Positions 36,371 through 49,267 of a DNA stretch of 64,000 nt are shown piece by piece; the first letter of the stretch is position 1; each line of letters opens with the position of its first letter. The stretch covers positions 16,640,797 through 16,704,796 of the forward strand of contig NC_063058.1 of NCBI RefSeq assembly GCF_018812025.1, read 5' to 3'. The notes below the pieces were generated by a model that was not told the origin of the DNA, did no database searches, and was given only the letters and a program-made list of their open reading frames with translations. A program made the position numbers and the translations under genes. This DNA comes from Megalobrama amblycephala (taxonomy: Eukaryota > Chordata > Actinopteri > Cypriniformes > Xenocyprididae).

Positions 36371-36721
36371 TTAAAGGTGCAATGTTTACATTTTAGGAGG
36401 ATCTATTGACAGAAATGCAATATAATATACATAACTATGTTTTCATACTATGTTGGTGTATAAAGACCTTATATAATGAACCGTTATGTTTTTTCTACAT
36501 TTCTATCTACATACACCATGGGTCGCCATTTTGCGCCGGCATGTTTCTACAGTAGCCCTAAACGGACAAACTGCTCTACAGAGCACGTTTGCTTGACTAG
36601 CTACTCTCTGCTGTCTCAGAAGACGACATTTTTGTCCTGTGTTGGCCACCGTAGATTCTCTATATAGCAATTCGCAACTTCACTGCTAGATGCCGCTAAA
36701 ATTTACACACTGCACCTTTAA
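36371..36721. mobile_element. TTAA-flanked element (AGGTGCAATGT type)
   Basis: 351 bp, TTAA-AGGTGCAATGT to ACACTGCACCT-TTAA. Contains the GTCGCCATTTTGCGCCGG segment, a pattern common in cyprinid short elements. The 63-codon open frame inside is not a gene. Confidence 0.75.
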
Positions 36722-37621
36722 TTAATAGTGTTATTTTATTATAATAAATCAATTATTACTATTGTAGATGTATTACTATGGCGAAAAATAAATTATTAGT
36801 AATAGAAGTATTATTATAACTATTATTATAACTACTAATTATAATTAAAATGATTATAAATATTAATATTATTTATAATTATAAATAACTATTTATTAAT
36901 AGTTATTTATAATTATAAATGACTATTTATGAATATTTTATATAATAAATTAGCATTACTTTATTATCAAAACTATTTTTAAATAATTGTTAATCATTAT
37001 AACTATTTATTATTTTATATAATAAATTAGTATGACTTTATTAGTAGTAGTAGTAGTAGTAATTAATAATAATAATTACTATGAGTAATAGTAATTAAAG
37101 AATTAATAATATGTTATTTATATAATTATAAACAACTATTATTAAATTAAATCATTCAATAATTAAAGTATTATTATTATTGTATTATTAAAAACAATTG
37201 TTTAAAATTGTTTATAAAAATCCTTATATTATATAACAGCTATTTATTATGTAAATGATAAATTATTATTAAATTATTATTATTGTAGATCAATTAATAT
37301 TACTTAATTAATTATTCTAAATATTAAGTAAAAAAAATACCAAACCAATTATCAGTCCGACTCTAATGAAATAAGTAGCAAAATATCAAAATAATTATGT
37401 TTCACATGAAATCTTAACTTCTGAGGAAGTTTGTCCTGTTTGATGCATGTGATCGTAAAAATGTAATCAAAAGATGTTAAATTTTATAAAATGTACTCAT
37501 TTACAAAAATAAAATGAATATAATATTTAATAAAAAATCTAAACGATTTATTAATTAATAAATAAGATTTCACAAGTTTAATATATTGATCATACTGCCT
37601 CTTACATGCATTTTTAACATA

Positions 37622-37664
<43 letters not shown>

Positions 37665-37860
37665 TATATATATATAAAAATATTTAACAAATATAAAAAT
37701 TTGTTAAATATTTTTAATAATATTAAGTATTTTTAATATTTAATATTAAAAAATAATATTTAAAATATATTATATAAAATATATTTAAAAAATATATTAA
37801 AAAATAATATTTTAATTTGTTAAATATTTTTAATAATAAAAATATTTAACAAAAGTCTGA
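36722..37860. other. AT-rich low-complexity DNA
   Basis: Extended TTATTA/TAATAAT and (AT)n sequence, including an (AT) tract at 37627-37677 and palindromic AATATTTAACAAAT-type stretches. No coding or regulatory content seen. Confidence 0.7.
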
Positions 37861-37927
37861 CTCCACAAGACCAAGTTACTCCTAGCTGGGGTCAAACCTG
37901 CTTGTGTTACCAGCTTAGAGACCACCA

Positions 37928-38133
37928 CACTGTAAAAAAAATTATTTTCATGATTTGTTATCACAACATTTTTTCTTTTGTCAAATCAACTTAGATAATT
38001 AATGTAGTTCAGATAGCATAATATTTTGAGTTTCTGTTGATTAAACCAATCACCTTCATTGTATTAACTCAAATTAATTTCAATGAACAGGTAACTTACT
38101 TTAAGTTAAACCAACAATTCTTTTTTTACAGTG
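37928..38133. mobile_element. Short inverted-repeat element (CACTGTAAAAAAAATT ends)
   Basis: 206 bp with CACTGTAAAAAAAATT at the left and AATTCTTTTTTTACAGTG at the right. Similar ends are found on the 47496-48021 element. Confidence 0.6.
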
Positions 38134-39237
38134 TAAGCTATCACCGTTCACAGTATGCATTATTCATCAATACACGTACACTGTGCCATTTGAAAGAGAA
38201 TGGGAGATGTTACTCAACTGAAGTCGATCTTTATGTTTTATGGCACTTCTACAAATCCTTGAATGGCCTTCCTTCCTAAGCTAGGAGGTCAAAGCCATCG
38301 GCAGTGCTGCTTGAACATGGAGAGAACATGGAACAATGCATTCCACAATGCATGGAGAGAACATGGAGGAGGTATAAATAGAAGGAGATAGAGAAGAGAA
38401 TCACAGTGGCACGTGACAAGAGACATGGCTGGCCTAGAGGAAGCAAACGTGTGAAACAGGAACACATACGGAACAATGCCTCTGATAAGACAAGAGGTGT
38501 CTAAGGAACCTGGAATTGCGCTCTTCTCGCTCCCATCGGAGAGACAAGGCACGAGCAAACTGCAATGAGATAAATAGTTTAGCTTCTTCAAGTGGAAGGA
38601 ACAATGCTGAAAGCTTAAGCATTCTCAGGAACTTCTAGAAATGAATATACCACTTCTCCAAATCATCTCATTTAGGTGGTTTGAAAAGGTTTGAATTAGA
38701 GGAAAGGAAGAACACATGTTAAATCAATTGCCGACAGAGCCAGATAGAAATAAAAACAAACCATCCGATTAATGTCATATTTGGGGCTGTTCAATTGTAG
38801 ACTCCTTCGATGCCAAATCCTCATGGCTTTGATATTTGGTTAAACACACACCCGTTTCTAGACTCCGCAGTCCAACTTAATGCTGATTGCAGGAAACACA
38901 GAAAAACCCAAAAACACGTCAACCTATGTGTGATGTCACTCATGCCCAAAAACTTCTGAGCTCATGGCAAAATGAACCAGAATATACCAGCCTACATGCA
39001 ACCACTGGGACAAATTAAGTCAGGAACTACTTTATGAAGTACGTTTACAAGCTTTTAGTGAGTTAGCGGTGCAGATTAACGCATAAATGTGGCAATGATT
39101 CCAGAATATTCAGCAAAAAGTAAAAAAACTTGACTTTTACATTGCAAAATTCTCTTCTTGAACATGTATGGGATATTTTTTGTGGATATACTGCAAGTTT
39201 GAGCAATAAAAAGTAATATTTAATTATTACAATAAAT

Positions 39238-39355
39238 ATTTTAAATGTTACGTAAGTAAATATGTGAAAAAATCGATCAATCAATCAATCAGATATAGCC
39301 TATATCTGATTGATTGATTGATTTTTCACATATTTACTTATGTAACATTTAAAAT
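39238..39355. repeat. Near-perfect palindrome, arms of about 57 bp
   Basis: ATTTTAAATGTTACGTAAGT ... CAATCAGATATA, then 3 bases, then TATATCTGATTG ... ACTTATGTAACATTTAAAAT. Loop of about 3 bp. No flanking TTAA or TA duplication, no coding content. Includes (AATC)n/(GATT)n tracts in the arms. Confidence 0.9.
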
Positions 39356-40362
39356 CCCTCCCTCCTTTAACATCTATGAGACTTTTTGGGACATTTAAAA
39401 TTCAGGAAGAAATTGTAGATTTGCACACTTAAAAAAATATGAAGAAAGTAAAGTTTCAATATTATATAAGTAAATATCACAAAAATAAATAAATACCCAC
39501 CTTAGTAAGCACATTTAATTTCGGAAACTAAAGAGATCATCTTCTCTTGAAACTGCCACGTAATGAAGTGGTAATTTTCAATGTTTAATGAGTTAGCAGG
39601 CTAATGACCCCAATGACCAATTATTTTAGCCTTTGATCTTTTTATCTATATGAACCCAAACCCTAAGTGTAAGCTTGAAGGCATTTTCAGATTTTTGTAG
39701 TGCATAAAATAAATAAATAAATAAAAATATATGACAATCTGATGCTTGAGTCAAATGGTATTTAAAATCAGTTATAGAGAACAATTATTATCTTGGAAGT
39801 GACTTTGCAATTTGCAGCAGTGCTGCCACCTACTGCTAGACTGACCCCTTCACAGCAAAGACCAGTAACATGCTTTTGCTGAAATACTTCAAAACTTTCT
39901 TCTGTTCACATGAAGACTTTAATATATCACTTTTGCAAGGGAATATACTTTGAATTTGTACTGCAAGTTTTTTGCTTCACTGAAAATTAAAGGCTGTAAA
40001 TATATATATAAAAAAACCTGATATAAGTGTTTACAACTCAATGTGAAACTAGTCAATTGAATTCCATCTGGGGTCTTTGAAAGGGTTGTGTTCAGCAGCC
40101 CCTTACTCTGATTGTGAGGCGTTTCTGAGACTTCATCTATTATTTAGAGAAGCAAAGCCATGGATGGGGGAGGTTTGCCCTTTGAAAACGCATCACTGCC
40201 ACGAGGTGGTCTTCACACCCTCAGTCCCACTCACTTACTTATTAAAAAGCCACATTCTAGTTTCTCCACAAGAAAAGATGGAGGATAAAAGAGGGGTAAA
40301 ATTCAGCAACACTTCTCATGCTACATTTTATCACCCAAACCCCCTTTGATTCAAAGACTTGT

Positions 40363-40363
40363 C

Positions 40364-40437
<74 letters not shown>

Positions 40438-40438
40438 C

Positions 40439-40470
<32 letters not shown>
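40363..40470. repeat. (GATA)n microsatellite
   Basis: About 27 units of GATA with one GACA interruption at 40436. It produces a spurious Tyr-Leu-Ser-Ile open frame on the minus strand. Confidence 0.98.
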
Positions 40471-41447
40471 GTTTCTTGAGCAGCAAATCGGCACAATAGA
40501 ATGATTTCTGAAGGATCATTGTGACACTGAGGACTGGAATAATGATACTGAAAATTCAACTTTGCATCACAGGAATAAATTACATTTTAAAATAGATTAA
40601 AATATAAAACAGTTATTTTGTAACTGTAATTATATTTTAAAATATTACTGTTTTACATTAGCCCTAACCCCAAGCCCCATACTTTTTTGAACAGTTGTCC
40701 ATATTAGTTGGGTAGTTTGAAAACATATTCTTATTTGATATTTTATTACATTTAAGGTGAATTCAGGTAAACCAGGCCACTTTTGATATGATCAAACTAT
40801 AGCCACATTCACCTGAATTCACCCTATATTTATCTTACATACATCTGATCTTATCCACTGTGCTTCAATAGCATACAAAATAACTGGGCTAGGAGACAAT
40901 AGCAAAGCCAAAGACAGAGTTAAAAGGAAAGAAAACTCAGCTGCCTGAGTCTATCAGAAAACCAGTCATCTCCCATCAAATCACTGGGGCCATTTACAGT
41001 GCACTGTGCCACTGAGCTTCCAGCTCACAGGAAGGACAAAAAGAAGTAGAACAGAAATAGGCAGGGGAACAGGATCTGCTAAGAAAGACTTGGAATTTCC
41101 TTATCACAAAACGACAAAACGATAACGACTCTTAAATTCCAATGGATTCCAGACAGACATAACATGTCTCTCATAAGAATGATAATGGAAAAAATGTTTC
41201 CAGAAAAGGTGCAACGATTCACTGATAAGTATAGCATAATGTGTATCTCATTCTGCTTTGTTGTACCAGAATAAGTTGAAATAATTTCTTTAAGTCAAGA
41301 AATTTAAAGTTTAAGTAAGCAGAACTGGCAGATTTTTATTTTGTACTCATACATTTTAATAGTTCTTAACTTGAAATGTTTGAGTACACTTAACTTAAAA
41401 TTGTCATGTAACCTCAATGTAAACATTTTCATTTGTTTAAACGTAGC

Positions 41448-42415
41448 TTAAAGGTGCCCTAGATTCAAAAATTTTCAAAAATTTAATTTACCTTGACCTT
41501 AGTTAAATAACAAGAGTTCAGTACATGGAAAAGACATACAGTGAGTTTCAAACTCCATTGTTTCCTCCTTCTTATATAAATCTCATTTGTTTAAAAGACC
41601 TCCGAAGAACAGGCGAATCTCAACATAACACCGACTGTTACGTAACAGTCGGGGTGTACGCCCCCAATATTTGCATATGCCAGCCCATGTTCCCAACATT
41701 ATGAAAGGCATAGACAAGGGCAGAACGTCTGGATGTGCAGAGCTGAATCATCAGACTAGGTAAGCAAGCAAGGACAATAGCAAAAAATGGCAGATGGAGC
41801 AATAATAACTGACATGATCCATGATAACATGATATTTTTAGTGATATTTGTAAATTGTCTTTCTAAATGTTTCGTTAGCATGTTGATAATGTACTGTTAA
41901 ATGTGGTTAAAGTTACCATCGTTTCTTACTGTATTCACGGAGACAAGAGCCGACGCTATTTTCATTTTTAAACACTTGCAGTCTGTATAATGCATAAACA
42001 CAACTTCATTCTTTATAAATCTCTCCAACAGTGTAGCATTAGCCGTTAGCCACGGAGCATAGCCTCAAACTCATTCAGAATCAATGTAAACATCAAAATA
42101 AACACTGTACTTGCGCGATTAGACATGCTGCATGACGAACACTTTGTAAAGATCCATTTTGAGGGTTATATTAGCTGTTTGAACTTTTTTTATGTTGTTT
42201 AAGGCAAGCGCGGGCTCTTGGGGCGTGGAGCACGAGATTTAAAGGGCCACACACCCTGAATCGGCTCATTTCTAATTATGCCCCAAAATAGGCAGTTAAA
42301 AAAATTTTTTAAAAAAAAAGTATGGGGTATTTTGAGCTGAAACTTCACAGACACATTCAGGGGACACCTTAGACTTATATTACATCTTTTAAAAAAAGTT
42401 CTAGGGCACCTTTAA
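41448..42415 (-). mobile_element. TTAA element family b, copy E
   Basis: About 968 bp in reverse orientation, TTAA-AGGTGCCCTAGA to TCTAGGGCACCT-TTAA. Very similar to copy C. ATTTGCAT at 41669-41676 and an intact GTTACGTAAC palindrome at 41637-41646. Confidence 0.88.
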
Positions 42416-43068
42416 CTATAACAAGCTAATTCAGAAAATACTTAACATGTTAACAATAGCATGGTTTAGCACTTGCTGAATAAGTACAGCAATATAAAGC
42501 ATTTTACATACTTGCTCTCAAACCAAGCCGCATGCACCACTTGTCATCATGATGCTAACTCTCCAAAAACCAACATTAACAGAAACTCTTCTAAATTAGC
42601 ATAAAAAAACATTAATCACTACTAAATCTCCCACTTAACATTAATCTTGCACAAAAAAACCCCATTATATAAAACTTAATTTTAACATTTTCCTCTCGCT
42701 TTCGAGTGCAATGGGCAAAGCATGCTGGAAAATAGAAATCCCAGCCCAGTTTCAGCTAAACTTAAAATTTGTCTAAATTAAAAGAAATAAGTTTATAAAA
42801 ATCAAAACAATGAAAAAGTTCAGCTTACTTAAAATATATCAGTTCTGTGAACTTGAAAGAAAAAGAAAGTGCTAAATTTTCGGAAAAGTTAATTTGACTG
42901 AACTAAATTTAATTTAAGTTTGTCCTACTCAAACCAATTAATTATTTTGACCATTAGGGTTTACAGTGCAGTTCATTTTTATGTATTATTGACTCTTTTT
43001 CAATTGAACAACTCAACAGATTTTCACTTGTTCTGGTCAGTAGATCCTATTTCATTTTACAGATTATA

Positions 43069-43532
43069 CACTAAAAATGCTGGGTTGTCGACGCCGATAG
43101 CCTAGTGGTTAGTGCGCCGATATATGCCGCAAATTCTTTCATGCCAACCCGAGTTCGATTCCCATCTCGAGGTCCTTTACCAATCCTGCCCCCCTCTCTC
43201 AGCCCAATGCTTTCCTAACTGCTCTTTACTGTCCTCTCCAAAATAGGCTGGAAATTAAAAATCAGACACATAATTACTAGAGGCAAAAATAATAATCAAA
43301 AGGTGAACATTTATTAATAAGCAATTTAATAAAATGGTTATTGTTTATTTATTATTAATTAAACTTATTAATAAATGTTCATTTATCAAACATATTAATA
43401 AATGTGCATTTCCAACATACTTAGGGTTCATTTTAAGCAAGCAATATTAAACAATAGTTGAGTTAAATACTGCTGGGTTCATCCATTTTCAACCCAACTT
43501 GGGTTGTTTTTAACCCAGCACTTTCTAGAGTG
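43069..43532. mobile_element. MITE with TGCTGGGTT ends, interrupted by a SINE
   Basis: Left end CACTAAAAATGCTGGGTTG; right end, inverted, CACTCTAGAAAGTGCTGGGTT. The usual AACCCAACTTGGGTTG core remains near 43490. The interior is taken up by the tRNA-derived SINE at about 43088-43270. Confidence 0.65.
43088..43270 (+). mobile_element. tRNA-derived SINE inside a MITE
   Basis: Head GCCGATAGCCTAGTGGTTAG (A box) and GAGTTCGATTCC (B box) spaced as in a tRNA, followed by a non-tRNA body (CTGTCCTCTCCAAAATAGGC). A pol III-derived retroposon, not a functional tRNA. Confidence 0.75.
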
Positions 43533-43816
43533 AGTATATTGTGAAGAGATCAATCAATACAATTAAATTTAAAAACAGGATGTAATATTTTTAATTCAAA
43601 CATTAAGATGAAATAAACAAATGATTTCCACAATGCAATAGTGGCTAGTCATTCACCTGATTTAACCCAAACTGCAACTAATGGTACTAGAGAAGGGAAA
43701 AAAAAAGAAGAGTGAATTAGCATTACAAGAGGAAAATGAAGAGGTAAATGAAAAGTGTCCTACAGAGAATGTTATCCAATGGCACAGCAAGAGAGGATGA
43801 TATTCAAGCATTAATA

Positions 43817-44056
43817 TTTAAAGGAACAGTTCAGCCAAAAATGAAAATTGTCTCTTTTATAGTGTTTCTGCATCCTGAAGCATTTGAAGCTCCGGTGTGT
43901 TAAATTGTAAATGCATGGAACCAGGAACCAGTGTCTTTTGTTTGCACACAGAAAATAAATTCATACAGTTCTGAAACAACATTAGGGTGAGTATCACGGC
44001 ATTACAAACATTACAGCAACAGGATTTTCATTTTTGGATGAACTGTCCCTTTAAGT
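43817..44056. mobile_element. Short TTAA-flanked element (AGGAACAGTTCAGCC type)
   Basis: TTTAAAGGAACAGTTCAGCC at the left and GGATGAACTGTCCCTTTAA at the right, about 240 bp. Contains the AATGAAAAT terminal motif shared with the GTTCACCC family. Confidence 0.75.
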
Positions 44057-45514
44057 GTGTACATTTCAAATACCATCTGAAACAAACAGAAACTCTATTA
44101 AACATCTGTCATTTGGGTTCAAATCCGACCAAAACTGTTCACCGACCCTCTATTGTGCTGAGAATTAATGATGAATGTAGTATCTTATTATGAAAGGCTG
44201 CACACGTGACCCTGAGACCCTGCTTTTAGCAAACAGTGCGCCCTGACAGTGAGACAATACTAGGAGCTTCTTTTGAATCAAGAAAGTGAAACTTACACAC
44301 TCTCAGCCTTTTTGAGGCATCCACATTTAAATTGAAAGGGCAAAGGATGCCCCATCTCTTTGATTTGTGGAGATGTGGCGTGGTGACACAGGAAGAGTTG
44401 GGACTTCACCATCAAATGGTGTCCTGGTGGCAGAGCCATTTTAGCTAACTCTACCAGTTCATGCCTGTTAATGAATTATGCATGCATGTATGACAGTCAT
44501 AACATCTGTTTACAATGCAAAAAAAAAAAAAAAATCATATTCCTAATGAGTATCTTTGTCTTGTCTTCCAATTAAAATGTCTAAACATTTTTGAACCAAG
44601 CAAAACTGAAGCAAAACTGTTACATAAAGTCTCTTTTTTGTTTGTTTGTAATATATTCCATTGCCACAATTAGAAGTGATTTCTCTGCTCAGAAAGCTGC
44701 TGTACTGATAGCATTTTTGACCTTTACACTATAAGACCTACTGACCCAGAGAATAACACTGTGCTATACGAAATTTTCTACTTCCCACTTCTTAAGCCGT
44801 AATTCTGTAATTTCGGTCAAATTATTATACATATATGTAAATGTGCAATATTGTTACGAGAAGACAAGGTTGTAGGAAAAAAACTAATAAAGAATACCAA
44901 TCAGCAATAGTTCTCCCATGTTTATGGCACGCCCAAATCGGGTATCAAAATTATCTCCGAGTTTTCTAGTAGTAAATACGACTTGAAAGGGCGTTCATGT
45001 CCAAACTCCTACTGGGAAACTCGTATTTAAGATAATTCTGATGGCACGTGAAAGCTGCATAAATGCATAAATGCAGCTTTCTAAAGCATATGGCAACGAA
45101 CGGATACTTGATTTTGTGAGAAACAAAACCATAAAACTTGACAAAGGAACCCTGTCGCGCGAATTGTGAATTCATCTTTACGTTAGGCCTACATCACTAA
45201 ACGATTATCTAAAATGACACCTGCGCAATTTATGTTGATTTAGTAGGCTATAACTGTTCACCAACGTTAATACAAGTAACTTACATTTCAGAATATCGCC
45301 AGTTAATTGCTCTGTCAACAACTCCGTCGAAAAGCACTGCCTCGGCTGCTTTCCAAAACGTCACAGCAGAATGAATCAATCAGTGAACTAAATGATTCAA
45401 TGATTCAAAAAAACTCGAGGAGAATGATTCTCACTCATAAAAACAGTCGCATTCGTTCCTGAATGTGTGTGAACATTCAGTTGACTTAATTCAATAATTC
45501 ACTCATGAAAACAG

Positions 45515-46229
45515 AACACAATCAGAACACAAATTAGGATATTTTTGATAAAATCCGATGGCTCAGTGAGGCCTCCATAGCCAGCAATGACATTTCCTCT
45601 GTCAAGATCCATTAATGTATTAAAAACATATTTAAATCAGTTCATGTGAGTACAGTGGTTCAATATTAATATTATAAAGCGACAAGAATATTTTTTGTGC
45701 GGCAAAAAACAAACAAAATAACGACTTATTTAGTGATGGCCGATTTCAAAACACTGCTTCATGAAGCGTTATGAATCTTTTGTGTCGAATCAGTGGTTCG
45801 GAGTGCCAAAGTCACGTTATTTCAGCAGTTTGGTGGTTTGACACGTGATCCGAATCATGATTAGCCACAAAAGATTCATAATGCTCCGAAGCTTAATGAA
45901 GCAGTGTTTTGAAATCGGCCATCACTATATAAGTCGTTATTTTGGGTTTTTTTGGCTCATCAAAAATATTCTCGTCGCTTTATAATATTAATATTGAACC
46001 ACTGTACTCACATTAACTGATTTAAATATGTTTTTATTACATTAATGGATCTTGAGAGAGGAAATGTCATTGCTGGCTATGCAGGCCTCACTGAGCCATC
46101 GGATTTCAACAAAAATATCTTAATTTGTGTTTCGAAAATGAACGAAGGGCTTACGGGTGTGGAACAGCATGAGGATGAGTCATAAATTACATTATTTTCA
46201 TTTTTGGGTGAACCCAGTTAACCCTTTAA
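45515..46229. mobile_element. Foldback GTTCACCC-family element, left end lost
   Basis: Long inverted repeat: GATGGCTCAGTGAGGCCTCC recurs inverted near 46085, and the centre pairs GGCCGATTTCAAAACACTGC with its complement near 45910. The right end reads GGGTGAACCCAGTTAACCCT-TTAA. Same subfamily as 50570-51352. Confidence 0.75.
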
Positions 46230-47495
46230 CTCTTGAATGAATCAGTGTTTCTGAAAGAATCGATTGAATGAATGAATAAAAAAGACTGCCGAAGGCATTC
46301 GAGAGGCAGTTGTATAAATAATATTGTATATTTTGTGCTGTAATTATACATTTTGTGTCAAACACCCTTCAAACTTACAATAGAATAAATATAAAATTTA
46401 AATTTCTGTAATTATTCAGACATTGGCTCAATGCACCTATTAGCTCACCAAGGTTACTTGTAAACATTTCAACATTCAGTATTCAATGATTCATAGTGAA
46501 AATGTGTCAGAATTTAATATAAACATATACGCTGAACCACGTTCTATGTGTCTAAGTACAGGTGAACCAACAACTCCAACAAGTGAAAAATTGTGCATCG
46601 AAAAACTCAAAAGACTTGAAAGTAAACCACAAACTTCAAAATGTTGATCTTCAGCCCAGTGGAACCTGACTGGGTGAGTGCCTGGAACAGAAAGCTAAAT
46701 CAGAACAGCTCACATGTGTATCTAACACACTCACGGCAAAGTTAAGCGAAAAGAACTTTAGCTTTGCTAGTCAGTCAGGCAAGTAGAGCCTAATGTCTAC
46801 TGGCAAGCTCGTCTTCACTGAGAAGGAGGACTTTGGACAATTCTTCGTTCCTCACGGCCCCTATAAAGTGATTAGATTCCGTGTCAGTGGAACCAGTTAA
46901 TGGCGATGACAGGGCTAACAGTGAATTAACACACAAGTCCACAGGCCGAGCTCAGCTCGGTCGTGAAAGAAAAGCATTCAGAGGGGGGTCATTGGGAAGC
47001 CTTCAACAATTTAATCTGGATTTATGTTGCAGACCTCAGTGGAAATTTTGCAGGAAAACCACACACACACACACACACATAGACGGTTGCTGGAGAAGAC
47101 CTGCATAAATAAAATCAACATCTCGTTTTAATTCAGAGAAACGGGGTATGCCAAGGGTTGGTGAGAACAACCTGTTCTTTGTTGAACTGTCAAGCCATGA
47201 CACCCTTATTGTAATAATGAATGTGCAGCTGCACTGCAGGTGAACTGAGCAAACACTCGTTCTTTATTGGCCACAGAAGGAGGGAAATATCTGATGTTGG
47301 ATGGTTCATAGAAACGTTCTACAAGGAACAAGAACAAGCCAGTATGCAGTGACCCTAAAAAGTATTCTGACATAAATACATTAAAAATGCACAAAACACT
47401 TGACTATACATCTTTTATGATGATCATGAGTTTAATTTCTGAATTAAAATGAATTTAGATAATTTCAGGGAGCATAAAGTAGTCCTAATTTATAT

Positions 47496-48021
47496 CACTG
47501 TAAAAAATGACTGTGATTTTAACAGTAAAAGACTGTAAAAATGCTGCGGTGAAAAACTGTCATTTTCAAACTGTAATTTTATGGTAAAATACCGTTAAAT
47601 TCACCGTTTTTTGAAGTGAAAAATAACAATTCATTGTAAAATTTACAGTGAAAAACCGTAAATTGACATTCCCACAATTCCCTGCGTGACACTTCACATT
47701 TGATATATTTTCGTTGAAATAACCTTCTATATATTAGTATTGTCCTCCTCAGCTTGTGGAAAAGCTGCTTGTGATGAACTTTGATTCATCATGTGACTCT
47801 TATCACCACTGTGTTTGGTGACTGTCAGTGTATTATAAAGGTACAAAACAGATATTAGTACTTCATTAGGTTGGTAAATTAACATTATATCAGTTAATGA
47901 AATACGTTATTTTACCGTAAATTTAACAGATTACGTTGCTACTGTATTTTTTACGGTAAAGTTCTGGCAACCACAGCTGCCGTTTTTTTACCGTAAATTT
48001 TACTGGGATTTTTTTACAGTG
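47496..48021. mobile_element. Inverted-repeat element (CACTGTAAAAAA ends)
   Basis: About 526 bp; CACTGTAAAAAATGACTGTG at the left and CTGGGATTTTTTTACAGTG at the right, with multiple TTTACGGTAAA/TTTACCGTAAA palindromes inside. Non-coding. Confidence 0.7.
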
Positions 48022-48090
48022 TAGTATAATATAAATGATAGGCCACCGTATGCATGTAACTTTTAGGAAAACTACACAAAGAGCTCAGCC

Positions 48091-48403
48091 CTTATAGGGA
48101 TAGTTCACCCAAAAATTCTGTCATCATTTACTCACCCTCAAGAGGTTCCAGAGGTTCTTTCTTCTGTTGAACACAAAAGATGATATTTTGAACAACATGA
48201 GTAACCAGACAGTTTATGACACCCATTGACTTCCATTGTATTTTTTTCCTACTATGGAAGTCAATGGGTGATGTCAACCAACATTCTTTAAAATATCTTC
48301 TTTTGTGTTCAACAGAAGAAAGAAACTCATACAGGTTTGGAACAACATGAGGATGATTTAATGATGACAAAGTTTTCATTTTTGGGTGAACTATCCCTTT
48401 TTG
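48091..48403. mobile_element. Short GGGATAGTTCACCC element
   Basis: AGGGATAGTTCACCC to GGGTGAACTATCCCT with inner arms GACACCCATTGACTTCCATT / TGGAAGTCAATGGGTGATGT. About 310 bp. Confidence 0.75.
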
Positions 48404-48409
48404 TACCAT

Positions 48410-48780
48410 TTTTGAGGCAACACATTCTTTGGCTAATCATAAGCTTAGTTCATCCAGACAATTAGCCTGGCATACGTCTGGGGGGATTTGAGGCTGATTC
48501 TTGATGATGTTGAAGTTCCTACGAGGGCCTCCAGGTCTGTCTAACACCCAGCAAATCATTAGATCTAATCACCCTCACATATCATGGCAAATTAACGAAA
48601 GGATTTGACAGTTAACATGGAATGTGGCTTCTTCAAAGCACGAACATGGATGGTGCCCCAGCTGTTCGAATATGGGTACTGGGGTACCAGTGTCAATAGA
48701 AACTCTCCATGCTCTGAAGAACACATGGATGATGTGCTGCTTGTACATTCACTTTAACTTATTCTAAGTACGTGTGTTTT
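48410..48780. other. Single-copy stretch before the distal first exon, possible regulatory DNA
   Basis: Unrelated to the repeats around it, with several homeodomain-type ATTAG/CAATTAG cores (for example ACAATTAGCC near 48458) and ATCATTAGATCTAATC. About 0.5-1 kb downstream of the distal first exon. Conservation untested. Confidence 0.3.
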
Positions 48781-48852
48781 GGAATATTCAGTGAACGAAG
48801 GCTCGGAAATTGCCATCCATGTGGAAACTACTTAATGTATTTGTTTATGAAA

Positions 48853-49060
48853 AGGGATAGTTCACCCAAAAATGACAATTCTGTCATCATTTAATATCCC
48901 TCATGTTGTTCTGTGAACATAAATGAAGATATTTTGAAAAATGTATTTTGTAACCTATTTACTTTAACAGTATGGATGAAACAGTTCCTCAAAATATCAT
49001 CTTTTGTGTTCTACTGAAGAAAGAGTGGAAAAGTCTTATAGGATTAGGTAAAATAATCCC
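48853..49060. mobile_element. Fragment of a GGGATAGTTCACCC element
   Basis: AAGGGATAGTTCACCCAAAA through CTGTCATCATTTAATATCCC and GAACATAAATGAAGATATTT; no right terminus, so truncated. Lies about 200 bp downstream of the distal nav2 first exon. Confidence 0.6.
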
Positions 49061-49267
49061 TTTAAAATGTCTTAATTTTAAAAGTTATTTTTCCTTTTTC
49101 AAGCATTCTTGGAATGAAAACAGAGTTTGGTCTAAAAAAAAACCTACTTTTACAAAAATTCACCTTGCGAGTAAAATAGGAAAGGAGATTTCAGAGATGT
49201 GTTTGCAGCAAATACAAAATATAGCTATGAATTTTTCGATAATGTGAATTAAATATGCTCAGCTTAC

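Noticed and set aside
40257..40559. Minus-strand YLSIYLSIY open frames
   Set aside because: Translation of the GATA microsatellite.
43088..43165. tRNA-like sequence with A and B boxes
   Set aside because: The body and tail are those of a SINE, and the cloverleaf is not intact; not a tRNA gene.
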